Assembly: GCF_010078385.1 (NCBI RefSeq)
Contig: NZ_SIJC01000007.1
Span: 1-64,000 of the forward strand
Length of the DNA stretch: 64,000 nt
DNA from: Chengkuizengella sediminis
GTDB taxonomy: Bacteria; Bacillota; Bacilli; Paenibacillales; KCTC-33759
Reading direction: 5' to 3'
Shown one piece after another: positions 19,366 through 27,350 of the stretch (positions are counted from its first letter, which is position 1; the number at the start of each line of letters is the position of its first letter). Made by a program: the position numbers and the translations under genes. Under the pieces are notes generated by a model that saw only the letters and a program-made list of their open reading frames with translations, was not told where the DNA came from and made no database searches.

Positions 19366-20268
19366 ATGGAACGATATGTTATATTTGATGTTGGTGGAAC
19401 AACAGTGAAACATGCAATTATGAATGCGGAAGGTGTAGCGATTGAATCTTCTTCATATCCTACACCAGCGCAAGGAAACGATGAAATTTATGAACTGCTA
19501 TTACAACTAATCAACGAGAGTAAAAGAAAATACCCTGTCAAAGGAGTCGCTTTAAGTATTCCGGGTGCTGTGGATATAAACTCAGGTGAGGTGTATTACG
19601 CAGGTTCTGTCATAGATCTTATGCATTCAAATGTCAAAGAAAAGTTAAAAGAAACTGGACTTCCGATTGAGTTGGAAAATGATGCGAATTGTGTGGCTTT
19701 AGCCGAAAATTGGAAAGGCAATGCTGTCAATACTGATAACTTTGTCTGCATTACGTTAGGTACAGGTATTGGGGGTTCGATATATTTAAATGGGAACTTA
19801 TATCGAGGAAAACATGGCATGGCTGGAGAGATTGGTTTAATGTTACTTCATGCTGATTCAAAAACACCTGAACAGCTTCTATTTGAAAAATATTCTTTTA
19901 GCCGATTAGGATCAACTTGGAACTTGGAAGATAGAATTTCAAAGAAATTAGAGAGACCTTTGACAGGAAGAGAGATATTTGCTTTATATGAGCAGAGAGA
20001 TGAAGGAGTTACAAAAGAGGTAGAATCTTTTTATCATACATTAGCAATAGGAACTTTAAACATCATTCATGTCATGGCACCTGAGAAAATATTGTTCGGT
20101 GGTGGAATCAGCTCACAGCATAATTTCATCTCTAAAATTAAACAAAAAATTAGTACCATACGCCCAGAAGCTTTAGAGTTAACAGAACTTGACCATTGTC
20201 ATTTCTATAATCAATCTGGACAACTAGGGGCATTGCATCATTTTCTTAAACAAACAAATAAATGTTGA
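19366..20268 (+). CDS. ROK-family sugar kinase
   Basis: ROK-fold kinase with an N-terminal ATP phosphate loop (FDVGGTTVKHAIM), catalytic Asp in ENDANCVALAE, and glycine-rich ATP motif ITLGTGIGGSI. The Cys/His zinc cluster of many ROK kinases is not present; this and the overall look recall beta-glucoside kinase (BglK) proteins. ATG 19366 follows GTAGGTG at 6-8 nt. Directly behind the phospho-beta-glycosidase-type GH1 it may phosphorylate a disaccharide before cleavage, or a released hexose or amino sugar. Exact substrate not decidable from sequence. Confidence 0.85.
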   Translation: MERYVIFDVGGTTVKHAIMNAEGVAIESSSYPTPAQGNDEIYELLLQLINESKRKYPVKGVALSIPGAVDINSGEVYYAGSVIDLMHSNVKEKLKETGLPIELENDANCVALAENWKGNAVNTDNFVCITLGTGIGGSIYLNGNLYRGKHGMAGEIGLMLLHADSKTPEQLLFEKYSFSRLGSTWNLEDRISKKLERPLTGREIFALYEQRDEGVTKEVESFYHTLAIGTLNIIHVMAPEKILFGGGISSQHNFISKIKQKISTIRPEALELTELDHCHFYNQSGQLGALHHFLKQTNKC

Positions 20269-20286
20269 CAGGGTGTGAAGATATAT

Positions 20287-21171
20287 ATGATTTTCGGAGG
20301 AATTGAAGCAGGTGGAACAAAATTTGTTTGTGGCATTGGGAATGAAAAAGGCGAAATTACAAATCGTGTATCCATCCCTACCACGAATCCAACAGAAACG
20401 ATGGCACAAGTAAAGCATTTTTTTAGAGGGACTCAATTGGATGCAATAGGTGTTGGTTCTTTTGGTCCCATTGATTTAAATCGAAACAGTGAAACGTATG
20501 GATATATTAAAAATACACCGAAGATGGAATGGAAGGATTTTGATTTTGCTGGAGCGATAAGCTCGATTTGGAACGTGCCTATTGGTTTTGACACAGATGT
20601 TAATGCTGCTGCCCTTGCCGAAAGTATGTGGGGAGCCGCAGAAGGACTTCCTAGCTGTTTATATATTACCATCGGCACAGGTATTGGAGCAGGTGTTATT
20701 GTTCAAGGTTCGATGTTAAGTGGGATTTCACACCCAGAAATGGGGCATGTTCGCGTGAGAAGACATCCTGAAGACCATTATGAAGGCTGTTGTCCGTATC
20801 ATCATGATTGTTTAGAAGGGCTTGCTGCTGGACCTGCTTTAGAAGAGAGATGGGGGAAAAAAGGTGTTGCCTTAAAAGATGTAGATCAAGTGTGGGAGTT
20901 GGAAGCCTATTATTTATCGGAAGCGCTTGTTAATTTTATTTTAACCCTTTCACCGATGAAAATTGTCCTGGGTGGTGGGGTCATGAAGCAACATCAGTTA
21001 TTTCCACTCATTCAAAAAATGGTTCAAGATAAACTAAATGGTTACCTATCTTTTAATGAGTTGTCACAAGAAAATATTGCTCAATATATTGTTCCACCAG
21101 GGTTGGCGGATGATGCCGGACTGAAGGGGGCAATTGCACTAGCGAAGAGAGCTTGCCAGAGCAAGTTATGA
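20287..21171 (+). CDS. ROK-family fructokinase/mannokinase-like protein (GmuE/ScrK type)
   Basis: ROK kinase of the fructokinase subgroup (GGIEAGGTKFVC start, TDVNAAALAE catalytic Asp, TIGTGIGAG, and the zinc cluster around CCPYHHDCLEG followed by GPALEERWG). B. subtilis GmuE in the glucomannan operon is of this type, so mannose phosphorylation to mannose 6-phosphate fits a mannose-releasing locus. ATG 20287 aligns with family starts; GTG 20275 is the only alternative. It is the last gene of the glycan operon. Confidence 0.87.
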   Translation: MIFGGIEAGGTKFVCGIGNEKGEITNRVSIPTTNPTETMAQVKHFFRGTQLDAIGVGSFGPIDLNRNSETYGYIKNTPKMEWKDFDFAGAISSIWNVPIGFDTDVNAAALAESMWGAAEGLPSCLYITIGTGIGAGVIVQGSMLSGISHPEMGHVRVRRHPEDHYEGCCPYHHDCLEGLAAGPALEERWGKKGVALKDVDQVWELEAYYLSEALVNFILTLSPMKIVLGGGVMKQHQLFPLIQKMVQDKLNGYLSFNELSQENIAQYIVPPGLADDAGLKGAIALAKRACQSKL

Positions 21172-21317
21172 TCAACAATGATAATAAATTCAATCACGTT
21201 TACCCTCATTAACACCTAACATAACGTTTGTTGTATAAAGAGTCCGTTCCTCAATCTGAATTAGGATTTTTTGATAAAACAACGTATTCCAAATGTTTAC
21301 ACAACAGGTGTTGCTTC

Positions 21318-21367
21318 TGCATGTTCGTATAATCTTTTCAGTGCTGAAAAGATTATACGAACATGCA
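21318..21367 (+). repeat. Perfect 24-bp inverted repeat, possible terminator and repeat-family member
   Basis: Bases 21318-21341 are the exact reverse complement of 21344-21367, separated by only TG. A short T run (ATTTTT) follows, so it may end the glycan operon. The left arm and centre (about 21312-21350) match a segment of the large intergenic repeat near 58379-58417 at about 34 of 39 bases, mostly transitions. The rest of the 21172-21437 spacer shows no gene. Confidence 0.75.
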
Positions 21368-21437
21368 TTTTTAATGAAGGTTTTGAATAAATCTGTTAAA
21401 GTGTTAACATATGTATTTATTGGGATGTGAGATTGGG

Positions 21438-22304
21438 ATGAAAGAAAAGATTTCCAGAAGAAGTTTTCTGAAAAAAATATGGAAAAGTGGCTTAGCTTTA
21501 ATAGGATTAACTGTATCCATCCCTACCTATTCTTATTTTGGTGAGAGAAAGTGGCTTCAAACAAATCAGATTAAGTTGAGTTCTAAAAGAATACCTTCAC
21601 AGTTTTCAGGATTAAAGATCGTTCACTTTAGTGACTTGCACCTTGGTTTTCATATGGATGATCAATATTTAGATGATTTAATTAAACAAGTAAATGCTCA
21701 TTATCCAGATATCATCTGTTTTACGGGTGATTTAGTAGATGAAGATGCCTCTATATTAGAAGCTTATATACCTAAGCTACAACAGTTTGAGGCTTCTTAT
21801 GGCAAGTTTGCAGTATTAGGTAACCATGATTATAGAAGTAGAACAAAAACAGCTACAGGGGTTACTGAAGCTTTAAGACGTTCAGAATTCAATCTGCTCG
21901 TGAATGAGAATATACAAATTAAAAGAAATAATGCAGTGATTAATATTAGTGGTGTCGATGATATTATGGATGGTAATCCTAATTTGGACAAAACGCTATT
22001 AGAAGCTTATAAAGATACATATACGATTTTGCTTGTTCATGAGCCAGATTTTGCAGATGTTGCACAGAATTATCCGATAGATTTACAGCTCTCTGGGCAT
22101 AGCCACGGAGGGCAAATAAGATTACCTTTAATCGGACATATTATTACGCCACCTATGGCTAAAAAGTACGTAAATGGTTTGTATGAAGTAGGGGATTCGT
22201 TAAAGGTATATACAAACAAAGGGATAGGTACAACAATTTATCCTTTTCGTTTTTTTTGCAGACCTGAGATTACGGTCATTACTCTTGAAACCTCGTCAGT
22301 ATAA
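21438..22304 (+). CDS. Tat-type membrane-associated metallophosphoesterase (YkuE-like)
   Basis: Calcineurin-like phosphoesterase of the YkuE/YaeI type. The N-terminus has a twin-arginine motif SRRSFLK followed by a hydrophobic stretch (SGLALIGLTVSIPTYSYF), so it is exported folded. Metal-binding motifs appear in order: DLHLG, GDLVD, GNHD, HEPD and GHSHGGQ. ATG 21438 places the Tat signal at the very N-terminus; an ATG at 21411 is also in frame. Family members act on cell-envelope or phospholipid-derived phosphoesters; the substrate here is unknown. It stands alone between two terminator-like hairpins. Confidence 0.88.
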   Translation: MKEKISRRSFLKKIWKSGLALIGLTVSIPTYSYFGERKWLQTNQIKLSSKRIPSQFSGLKIVHFSDLHLGFHMDDQYLDDLIKQVNAHYPDIICFTGDLVDEDASILEAYIPKLQQFEASYGKFAVLGNHDYRSRTKTATGVTEALRRSEFNLLVNENIQIKRNNAVINISGVDDIMDGNPNLDKTLLEAYKDTYTILLVHEPDFADVAQNYPIDLQLSGHSHGGQIRLPLIGHIITPPMAKKYVNGLYEVGDSLKVYTNKGIGTTIYPFRFFCRPEITVITLETSSV

Positions 22305-22368
22305 CTACACTATAAATATAGTAGATTAAAGGTTGGACATAATTTTATTGTAATGTAGAAAAAAAGTA

Positions 22369-22416
22369 ACGAAAAACAACCGCTCTAGCACAGCAGAGCG
22401 GTTGTTTTTCGTTTTT
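22369..22416 (+). terminator. Strong rho-independent terminator
   Basis: An 18-bp perfect stem (22369-22386 with 22395-22412) with an 8-nt loop is followed by T6. Because the stem begins with A-rich sequence it could work in both directions. It ends the phosphoesterase transcript. The following ~160 nt are AT-rich with a TA repeat (about 22490-22501) and no gene. Confidence 0.9.
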
Positions 22417-22579
22417 TAATGCCTAAAGTTCCATCACCAAAAATGTAATAAAATCCCTTTTATGGATTTGTTTTAAGTTCAGTGTTTTATATATATATAT
22501 TATTCTTATTGTACTCCATGTTATATCCAAAAATGTGAAGATATGTTCATGTTTTAAACAAAATATGCCTAATTCAAAT

Positions 22580-22623
22580 CAATTTGTGCTGAGTCATGTC
22601 AGCTCTCCCTAAGAGATAATAAT
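22580..22623 (+). promoter_or_regulatory. 44-bp duplicated promoter-like element, copy 1 (upstream of the SDR)
   Basis: CAATTTGTGCTGAGTCATGT, then 9 variable bases, then CTAAGAGATAATAAT. The same 20- and 15-base blocks with the same 9-base spacer length recur at 23608-23651. The 3' block ends in a -10-like GATAAT; no sigma-A -35 is at 17 bp, which suggests an activated or alternative-sigma promoter. In this copy CTGA-GTCATG-TCAG is a small palindrome. It lies 73 nt before the SDR start. Confidence 0.6.
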
Positions 22624-22696
22624 TCTATTGTGGAAGATAAGATTTTTCAGTGGAATTAAAATTTACCAAAATATGATATTGAAAGGTTGAGAAAAT

Positions 22697-23449
22697 ATGG
22701 GGAGATTAGATGGCAAAGTTGCTATTATTACAGGTTCTGCGAGTGGAATGGGGAAAACGGAAATATTTCTTTTTGCAGAAGAAGGTGCAAAAGTGGTAGT
22801 TACTGATATTTTAGAAGATAAAGTAAAAGACATCGTTTCAGAAGTTAACACAAATGGTGGAGAAGCTATTGGATTTTATCACGATGTCACATCAGAAAAA
22901 GACTGGATTCGAGTTGTAAAGGATACGATTGAGCAATTTGGGAAAATAGATATATTAGTAAATAATGCAGGAATAGTAAATGCTGCTTCATTGCTCGATG
23001 ATAGTGTAGAACAATGGCAGAAAACTGTTGATGTTAATCTTACAGGGACTTTCTTGGGAATGAAACATGTAATTCCAAATATGATGGAAAATAATGGAGG
23101 ATCTATCATTAATATTTCTTCAATAACTGGATTATCTGGAGGTTTGGGAGGAAATTCTTACTCCGCTTCAAAAGGTGCAATACGCATATTAACAAAGGGT
23201 GCAGCCATAGATTATGCCAAACAAAACATTAGAGTTAATTCTGTACATCCTGGTTTCATTCAAACACAAATGCTAGAAAATCTAATAAGTAATAAAAAAA
23301 TAATGAAAATGTTTATGAATCTTACTCCTTTACCTCGATTTGGAAAACCTGATGACGTCGCAAGAAGTGTATTATTTTTAGCTTCTGATGAGTCTGCCTA
23401 TATAACAGGAATTGAATTACCAGTAGACGGAGGGTATTCTGCAAAATAA
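22697..23449 (+). CDS. Short-chain dehydrogenase/reductase
   Basis: Classical SDR of 250 aa. Cofactor motif TGSASGMG (residues 13-20), structural NNAG (about 92-95), catalytic Ser in SSITG, YSASK with Tyr and Lys, and a C-terminal PVDGGYSAK. Asp after beta-2 (VVTDI) suggests NAD(H) preference. It resembles glucose/cyclopentanol/steroid dehydrogenase types. It is separated from the next gene by a terminator, but shares a 44-bp upstream element with the biosynthetic cluster's regulator, so it may belong to the same regulon. Substrate unknown. Confidence 0.88.
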   Translation: MGRLDGKVAIITGSASGMGKTEIFLFAEEGAKVVVTDILEDKVKDIVSEVNTNGGEAIGFYHDVTSEKDWIRVVKDTIEQFGKIDILVNNAGIVNAASLLDDSVEQWQKTVDVNLTGTFLGMKHVIPNMMENNGGSIINISSITGLSGGLGGNSYSASKGAIRILTKGAAIDYAKQNIRVNSVHPGFIQTQMLENLISNKKIMKMFMNLTPLPRFGKPDDVARSVLFLASDESAYITGIELPVDGGYSAK

Positions 23450-23495
23450 ATAAACTAGCATAATGACTGGATAGTTAAAATTTTGTTCTTTTAAG

Positions 23496-23541
23496 AAGCC
23501 AGTAGATTCTCATCAACTAAAGGATCTACTGGCTTTTTTTT
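23496..23541 (+). terminator. Rho-independent terminator after the SDR
   Basis: AAGCCAGTAGAT (23496-23507) pairs perfectly with ATCTACTGGCTT (23524-23535) and is followed by a run of T. Confidence 0.88.
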
Positions 23542-23607
23542 CATCATCACTTCTGTCAAAAATATCTTTTATTTTCATTTAATTGACAATTTATGCATGA
23601 TTTTAGG

Positions 23608-23651
23608 CAATTTGTGCTGAGTCATGTTGGATATCTCTAAGAGATAATAAT
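23608..23651 (+). promoter_or_regulatory. 44-bp duplicated promoter-like element, copy 2 (upstream of the cluster regulator)
   Basis: Second copy of the element described at 22580-22623: the first 20 and last 15 bases are identical, and the 9-base centre differs. It lies 29 nt before a 35-codon ORF with a near-perfect ribosome site and ~180 nt before the AraC regulator gene, where the start of the biosynthetic cluster transcript would be expected. Confidence 0.6.
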
Positions 23652-23680
23652 GGTAATCATTTGAAAGGAGGTGAAGGAGC

Positions 23681-23788
23681 ATGTATTTTTCCAGAGTTAA
23701 TTTTAGCTGTTCATTGTATTTACCATATTTACAACATGAATATTTTTATTTGAATACCAATGATTTTTACAATTTAAATGAAACATAA
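23681..23788 (+). CDS. 35-aa small ORF (leader or signal peptide candidate)
   Basis: ATG 23681 is preceded at ideal spacing by AAAGGAGGTGA (23664-23674), one of the best ribosome sites in the window. It encodes 35 residues rich in Tyr, Phe and Asn (starting MYFSRVNFSCSLYLPYLQ) and stops at TAA 23786-23788, 44 nt before the AraC start. There is no signal peptide or known family. It may be a leader peptide, a small regulator-binding peptide, or a translated 5' leader. Reality is supported by the ribosome site only. Confidence 0.5.
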   Translation: MYFSRVNFSCSLYLPYLQHEYFYLNTNDFYNLNET

Positions 23789-23832
23789 TGTAAGGAATTT
23801 TGGAACAAAAAAGTATCGAGGAGGGAGACGTT

Positions 23833-24471
23833 TTGAATGAAATTCTAGTTTTAATTTATCAGAATGATACTAATAATTTGCTCGAAAAATTTTCAAAAGA
23901 TTTTAAAGTAGAAGTTATAAGTTGTTTAATTAATATAAAAGAAAAACTATTATCTGAAAAATATAAACTACTGGTGTTCATGTCTCCATTCAAAAAAATT
24001 CCAAGTCATTTTAAATTAGAAGAACTAGCAGTCCCCGTCATTAGTATGTTGGGAGTGGGAAAGCTTCAAATGGTTTCTTTTCTTAAGACGTTAAAATATA
24101 TCAATTTAGTAAATGATTTAGGCATGAGTTTAAAAGAACAGCCTCACTCCCCATTATTTTATGAGTCTTTAGTTTACATCGAAGAAAACTTGTGCAGCAA
24201 TGACTTATCCCTCAAAGATGTAGCAAATACAATGTTTGTTAGTCACACACATTATTCAAGATTTTTTAGAAGATATATGGGAAAAGGATTTAAAAAATAC
24301 ATTACTGAGAAGAGAATTCAGAAGGCAAAATTCTTATTGGAAAGTAATTTACAAGTGACAGATGTTTGTTATGAAATAGGTTATACTGATTTGACACATT
24401 TTGCTAGAACTTTCAAAAAGTTAGTGGGTGTTAATCCATCACAATACAAAAAAATAATAAATGAGGACTGA
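23833..24471 (+). CDS. AraC-family transcriptional regulator of the biosynthetic cluster
   Basis: About 110 N-terminal residues without a recognised sensor domain, then two HTH motifs of AraC type (LKDVANTMFVSHTHYSRFF and VTDVCYEIGYTDLTHFARTF) ending GVNPSQYKK. TTG 23833 with GAGGAGGGAG 7 nt upstream is preferred over TTG 23800. It is the first regulatory gene of the cluster and 6 nt from the next gene, so probably cotranscribed with it. It may bind the duplicated 44-bp element; this is a proposal. Confidence 0.85.
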   Translation: MNEILVLIYQNDTNNLLEKFSKDFKVEVISCLINIKEKLLSEKYKLLVFMSPFKKIPSHFKLEELAVPVISMLGVGKLQMVSFLKTLKYINLVNDLGMSLKEQPHSPLFYESLVYIEENLCSNDLSLKDVANTMFVSHTHYSRFFRRYMGKGFKKYITEKRIQKAKFLLESNLQVTDVCYEIGYTDLTHFARTFKKLVGVNPSQYKKIINED

Positions 24472-24477
24472 TAAAAT

Positions 24478-25350
24478 TTGCAAAAAAAAATTGTAACGAT
24501 CTTAGTGGCATTTGTAATTTTGACCATTAGTTATGCTGTTTACGATTTTTTAAAACCATATGAACTTCCAGATGTTGATGCAGATCTTTCCAAGAATGAT
24601 TTAAGTTTAAATTTTGAAAATGAACGAGCTTCTTATCGAAAATATGTTATTGAAACAAATGAAAGCCAAAACCTACATAATGAAAAACAATATCATTTGG
24701 TAGTAGAAAAATTAAAACAGCATTTGAAAGAAGATCAGGAAAATCTTTTTTATCTCAATGAGTTAAGGATTGTTATGAATAACAATGGTGAGATAAATAA
24801 GTATATTGACTATATAAACGAAATGAATTACACCTCCAAAGAAGCCTTCTTACAACTCGCCTTAGCCTATATTGACAAACTACAAGAACTAAACTTAGGG
24901 ACAGGTTCTCTTGGGAAACTGTCAACTCTTTCCATTCGTGAATTAAATAAAATCATTGAAAATGATGAATACCACTGGTTGGCTCATTATGCTAGAGGAT
25001 TAAATAATTTATACTGGCCCCTTGGTTTAAAGAGAATTGATAAAGCAAAACAGGATTTATCCTATTGTTTATCCATCGCAAAAAAATATAAAAACTACGA
25101 AAATCCACTCTGGCAGGAAATTTATATTGCTTATGGAGATGCATTGATTAAGGGTGGTGAAATTAGTACTGGATTTCAAGTATGGCAGGATGGTTATAAC
25201 TTATATCCAGATAATATTGGACTAAAAGAAAGAGTAGGGTCAGGTGAAGAGGGTGCATATTCAATCGTAAAAAAAGAAAGGGGAATCGATATTTTCCAAA
25301 GACCTGACAAAATGTTAACAGATATCAGTGGCCTTTGGGATCAAAAATAG
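24478..25350 (+). CDS. Membrane-anchored TPR-like protein
   Basis: An N-terminal hydrophobic helix (IVTILVAFVILTISYAVYDF, residues 5-24) without a cleavage site anchors a ~265-residue extracytoplasmic helical domain with TPR-like features (ARGLNNLYWPLGLKRIDKA; YIAYGDALIKGGEISTGFQV). No enzyme motif. It starts with TTG 24478 just after the regulator. Together with the cluster's membrane protein (RnfD-like), the DUF1702 protein and the FG-GAP lipoprotein it could form a membrane assembly. Family assignment is weak; tetratricopeptide-type is my reading of the helical periodicity. Confidence 0.6.
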   Translation: MQKKIVTILVAFVILTISYAVYDFLKPYELPDVDADLSKNDLSLNFENERASYRKYVIETNESQNLHNEKQYHLVVEKLKQHLKEDQENLFYLNELRIVMNNNGEINKYIDYINEMNYTSKEAFLQLALAYIDKLQELNLGTGSLGKLSTLSIRELNKIIENDEYHWLAHYARGLNNLYWPLGLKRIDKAKQDLSYCLSIAKKYKNYENPLWQEIYIAYGDALIKGGEISTGFQVWQDGYNLYPDNIGLKERVGSGEEGAYSIVKKERGIDIFQRPDKMLTDISGLWDQK

Positions 25351-25368
25351 GGTAGTGGAGATGAGGGT

Positions 25369-26529
25369 ATGAATGTTTATATTACTGGAATTGGTGTATG
25401 TACATCTGTTGGAACTACGGTTGAGGAAACATGGAAAAAAATACTGCTTGGTAAACATGGAACTAAAAAAATAAGCAAGTTTCCAAATTTAGAGCTGAAT
25501 GCTTGTGAAATACCAAATATTCGGGGTCTTAATTGTAATTTTTCCCACAAGGATGACATCGGAAATGCAACAAAGTTATTCCTGAAAACTGCAGAAGAAG
25601 CAATACAAGACGCTGAGTTAGAGATCAATGACAACGCCAAAATTGGATTAGCCATCGGTACAACGATGGGGGAAATTGATTGTTTAGAAGAAAGATTGTT
25701 AAACAAGTCGTTTCATGCAAAATTTCAAGGTGGTCCCGATACGATAGCCAATCAATCCTATAAGTTATTAAATTTAAACGGACCTTCATGGACGATTACA
25801 AATGCTTGTGCAGCAGGGAATATTGCGATTAGTCGAGCCATGGATGAAATTTTTTATCAACATGCAGACGTGATGATCGCTGGAGGAGTGGATGTCCTTT
25901 CTTGGGTCGCTATTCATGGTTTCAGGAGTTTAAAAGCTATGAGTCCGGATTTATGCACACCATTTGATAAGGAACGTAAAGGATTAATTTTAGGTGAAGG
26001 AGCTGGCGTATTAATTCTTGAAAGTGAACGTCATTTAATGAAAAGAACCAAATTGCCAAGAGCTAAATTGTTAGGTTACGGGCTAAGCAGTGATGCTCAT
26101 CACATTACACAACCAGATCCGAATGGTCTTGGAGCGAACAATGCAATGAAATCAGCGATAAAGATGGCTGGAATTAGTGTGGAGGATATCCAATATGTGA
26201 GTGCGCATGGCACGGGAACCGCGGCAAATGATCTGATGGAAGCAAAGGCAATTAAAGCAGTTTTTAACCATACGAATCCATATGTAAGTTCTATAAAAGG
26301 TCAAATTGGACATACGTTAGGCGGAGCAAGTGCCATTGAGGCTGCATTATGTGTGCAGGCTATCAACACGAATACTTTACCCCCTAACATTCATTTGAAA
26401 AATCAGGACCCTGAAATAAAATTAAATGTGATCAAAAATTCTCCGGTAAAAACTCATGTTGATCATATGATGTCAAATGCTTATGCGTTTGGTGGAGTTA
26501 ATACTTCAATTATAATTGGGAGGCCATAA
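25369..26529 (+). CDS. Beta-ketoacyl-ACP synthase (KS1, FabF-like)
   Basis: Stand-alone ketosynthase for decarboxylative condensation on ACP-bound chains. The complete catalytic set is visible: C147 in TNACAAGN, H280 in SAHGTGTAAND, K310 and H315 in IKGQIGHTLGGAS, plus the terminal NAYAFGGVNTS. 386 aa, slightly short for FabF. ATG 25369 follows GGAGATGAGGG, and its stop overlaps the next start (TAATG). As the first of three KS-like genes it is the likely chain-extending enzyme of a type II system. Relative to FabF the active-site neighbourhood (ACAAGN) resembles KS of aryl-polyene and highly reducing type II systems. Confidence 0.92.
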   Translation: MNVYITGIGVCTSVGTTVEETWKKILLGKHGTKKISKFPNLELNACEIPNIRGLNCNFSHKDDIGNATKLFLKTAEEAIQDAELEINDNAKIGLAIGTTMGEIDCLEERLLNKSFHAKFQGGPDTIANQSYKLLNLNGPSWTITNACAAGNIAISRAMDEIFYQHADVMIAGGVDVLSWVAIHGFRSLKAMSPDLCTPFDKERKGLILGEGAGVLILESERHLMKRTKLPRAKLLGYGLSSDAHHITQPDPNGLGANNAMKSAIKMAGISVEDIQYVSAHGTGTAANDLMEAKAIKAVFNHTNPYVSSIKGQIGHTLGGASAIEAALCVQAINTNTLPPNIHLKNQDPEIKLNVIKNSPVKTHVDHMMSNAYAFGGVNTSIIIGRP

Positions 26530-27350
26530 TGGTGGAAAAAAAATTAGATCTTATTACATCATGGACAGATTATAAAATTGATCCAAGGAATTTAATTTTG
26601 GTTTTTTTACTTTCTTTTGTTGTAGCTGGACAAACATACTTGAATTTTAATCAAGGAGTAGATGCGATCTTTGTATCCATTCTGACTACAGTCACTACGG
26701 AACTCGCTTTAGCAAGGATCATATTAAAAAAATGGATTATTCCTAAAAGTGCTTTTATTACTGCATTAGGCGTCAGCCTTTTAATTAATTCCTACTTACT
26801 CTGGCCATATGTGCTGACTGCATTTTTATCTATATGTATAAAGTATATTTTACGATATAAGGGAGGGCATCTATTTAACCCGAACAATATTGGTGTAGTT
26901 ATCGTTATATTCACCTTGCCTCAATTTGCAGTGACTACTCCAAAACAATGGTCAAACGGCTTTGAAGTGATGACGATCATTCTGCTCTTAGGTTTTGTTG
27001 TTGCCTACTTTGCTAAGAGGTTAGACACTGTTATTGCCTTTTTATCTACATTTACTATGATCGCTTTCGTAAGATCCTTTGTTTTTGGTGCCCCGTTATT
27101 AGCCGCCTTAGGACCATTGTTAGGAGCATCGATGCAATTATTCACCTTTTTTATGATGACTGATCCAAAAACAACACCAAATACAAGAAAAGGAAGGATT
27201 TTATTCGCGATATTCATTGCGATTATTGATGGAATTTTAAGAATACAGCGGATTCCAAATGCTCCGTTTTATGCGTTGTTTATCAGTACGATTTTATTTA
27301 TGATTCCATATCGATTGTATTTAACTAGAAGGAGTGTTAGTAATGTTTGA
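26529..27350 (+). CDS. RnfD/NqrB-like membrane protein, UnbU-type enediyne accessory homologue
   Basis: Polytopic membrane protein of 273 aa with eight or nine hydrophobic segments. Conserved blocks are GGHLFNPNNIGVV and FTFFMMTDPKTTPNTRKGR, the latter typical of RnfD/NqrB proteins and of the UnbU proteins conserved in enediyne clusters. I do not see the usual flavinylation sequence. The start ATG overlaps the KS1 stop by 1 nt, so expression is coupled to polyketide synthesis. No other Rnf or Nqr subunits are present, which argues against an ion-pumping complex and for the UnbU-like role; the biochemical function of that group is not established to my knowledge. Confidence 0.8.
   Translation: MVEKKLDLITSWTDYKIDPRNLILVFLLSFVVAGQTYLNFNQGVDAIFVSILTTVTTELALARIILKKWIIPKSAFITALGVSLLINSYLLWPYVLTAFLSICIKYILRYKGGHLFNPNNIGVVIVIFTLPQFAVTTPKQWSNGFEVMTIILLLGFVVAYFAKRLDTVIAFLSTFTMIAFVRSFVFGAPLLAALGPLLGASMQLFTFFMMTDPKTTPNTRKGRILFAIFIAIIDGILRIQRIPNAPFYALFISTILFMIPYRLYLTRRSVSNV

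Noticed and set aside
26529-27350. Rnf or Nqr electron-transport complex
   Set aside because: No other Rnf/Nqr subunits nearby and no visible flavinylation motif; context points to the UnbU-like accessory group.
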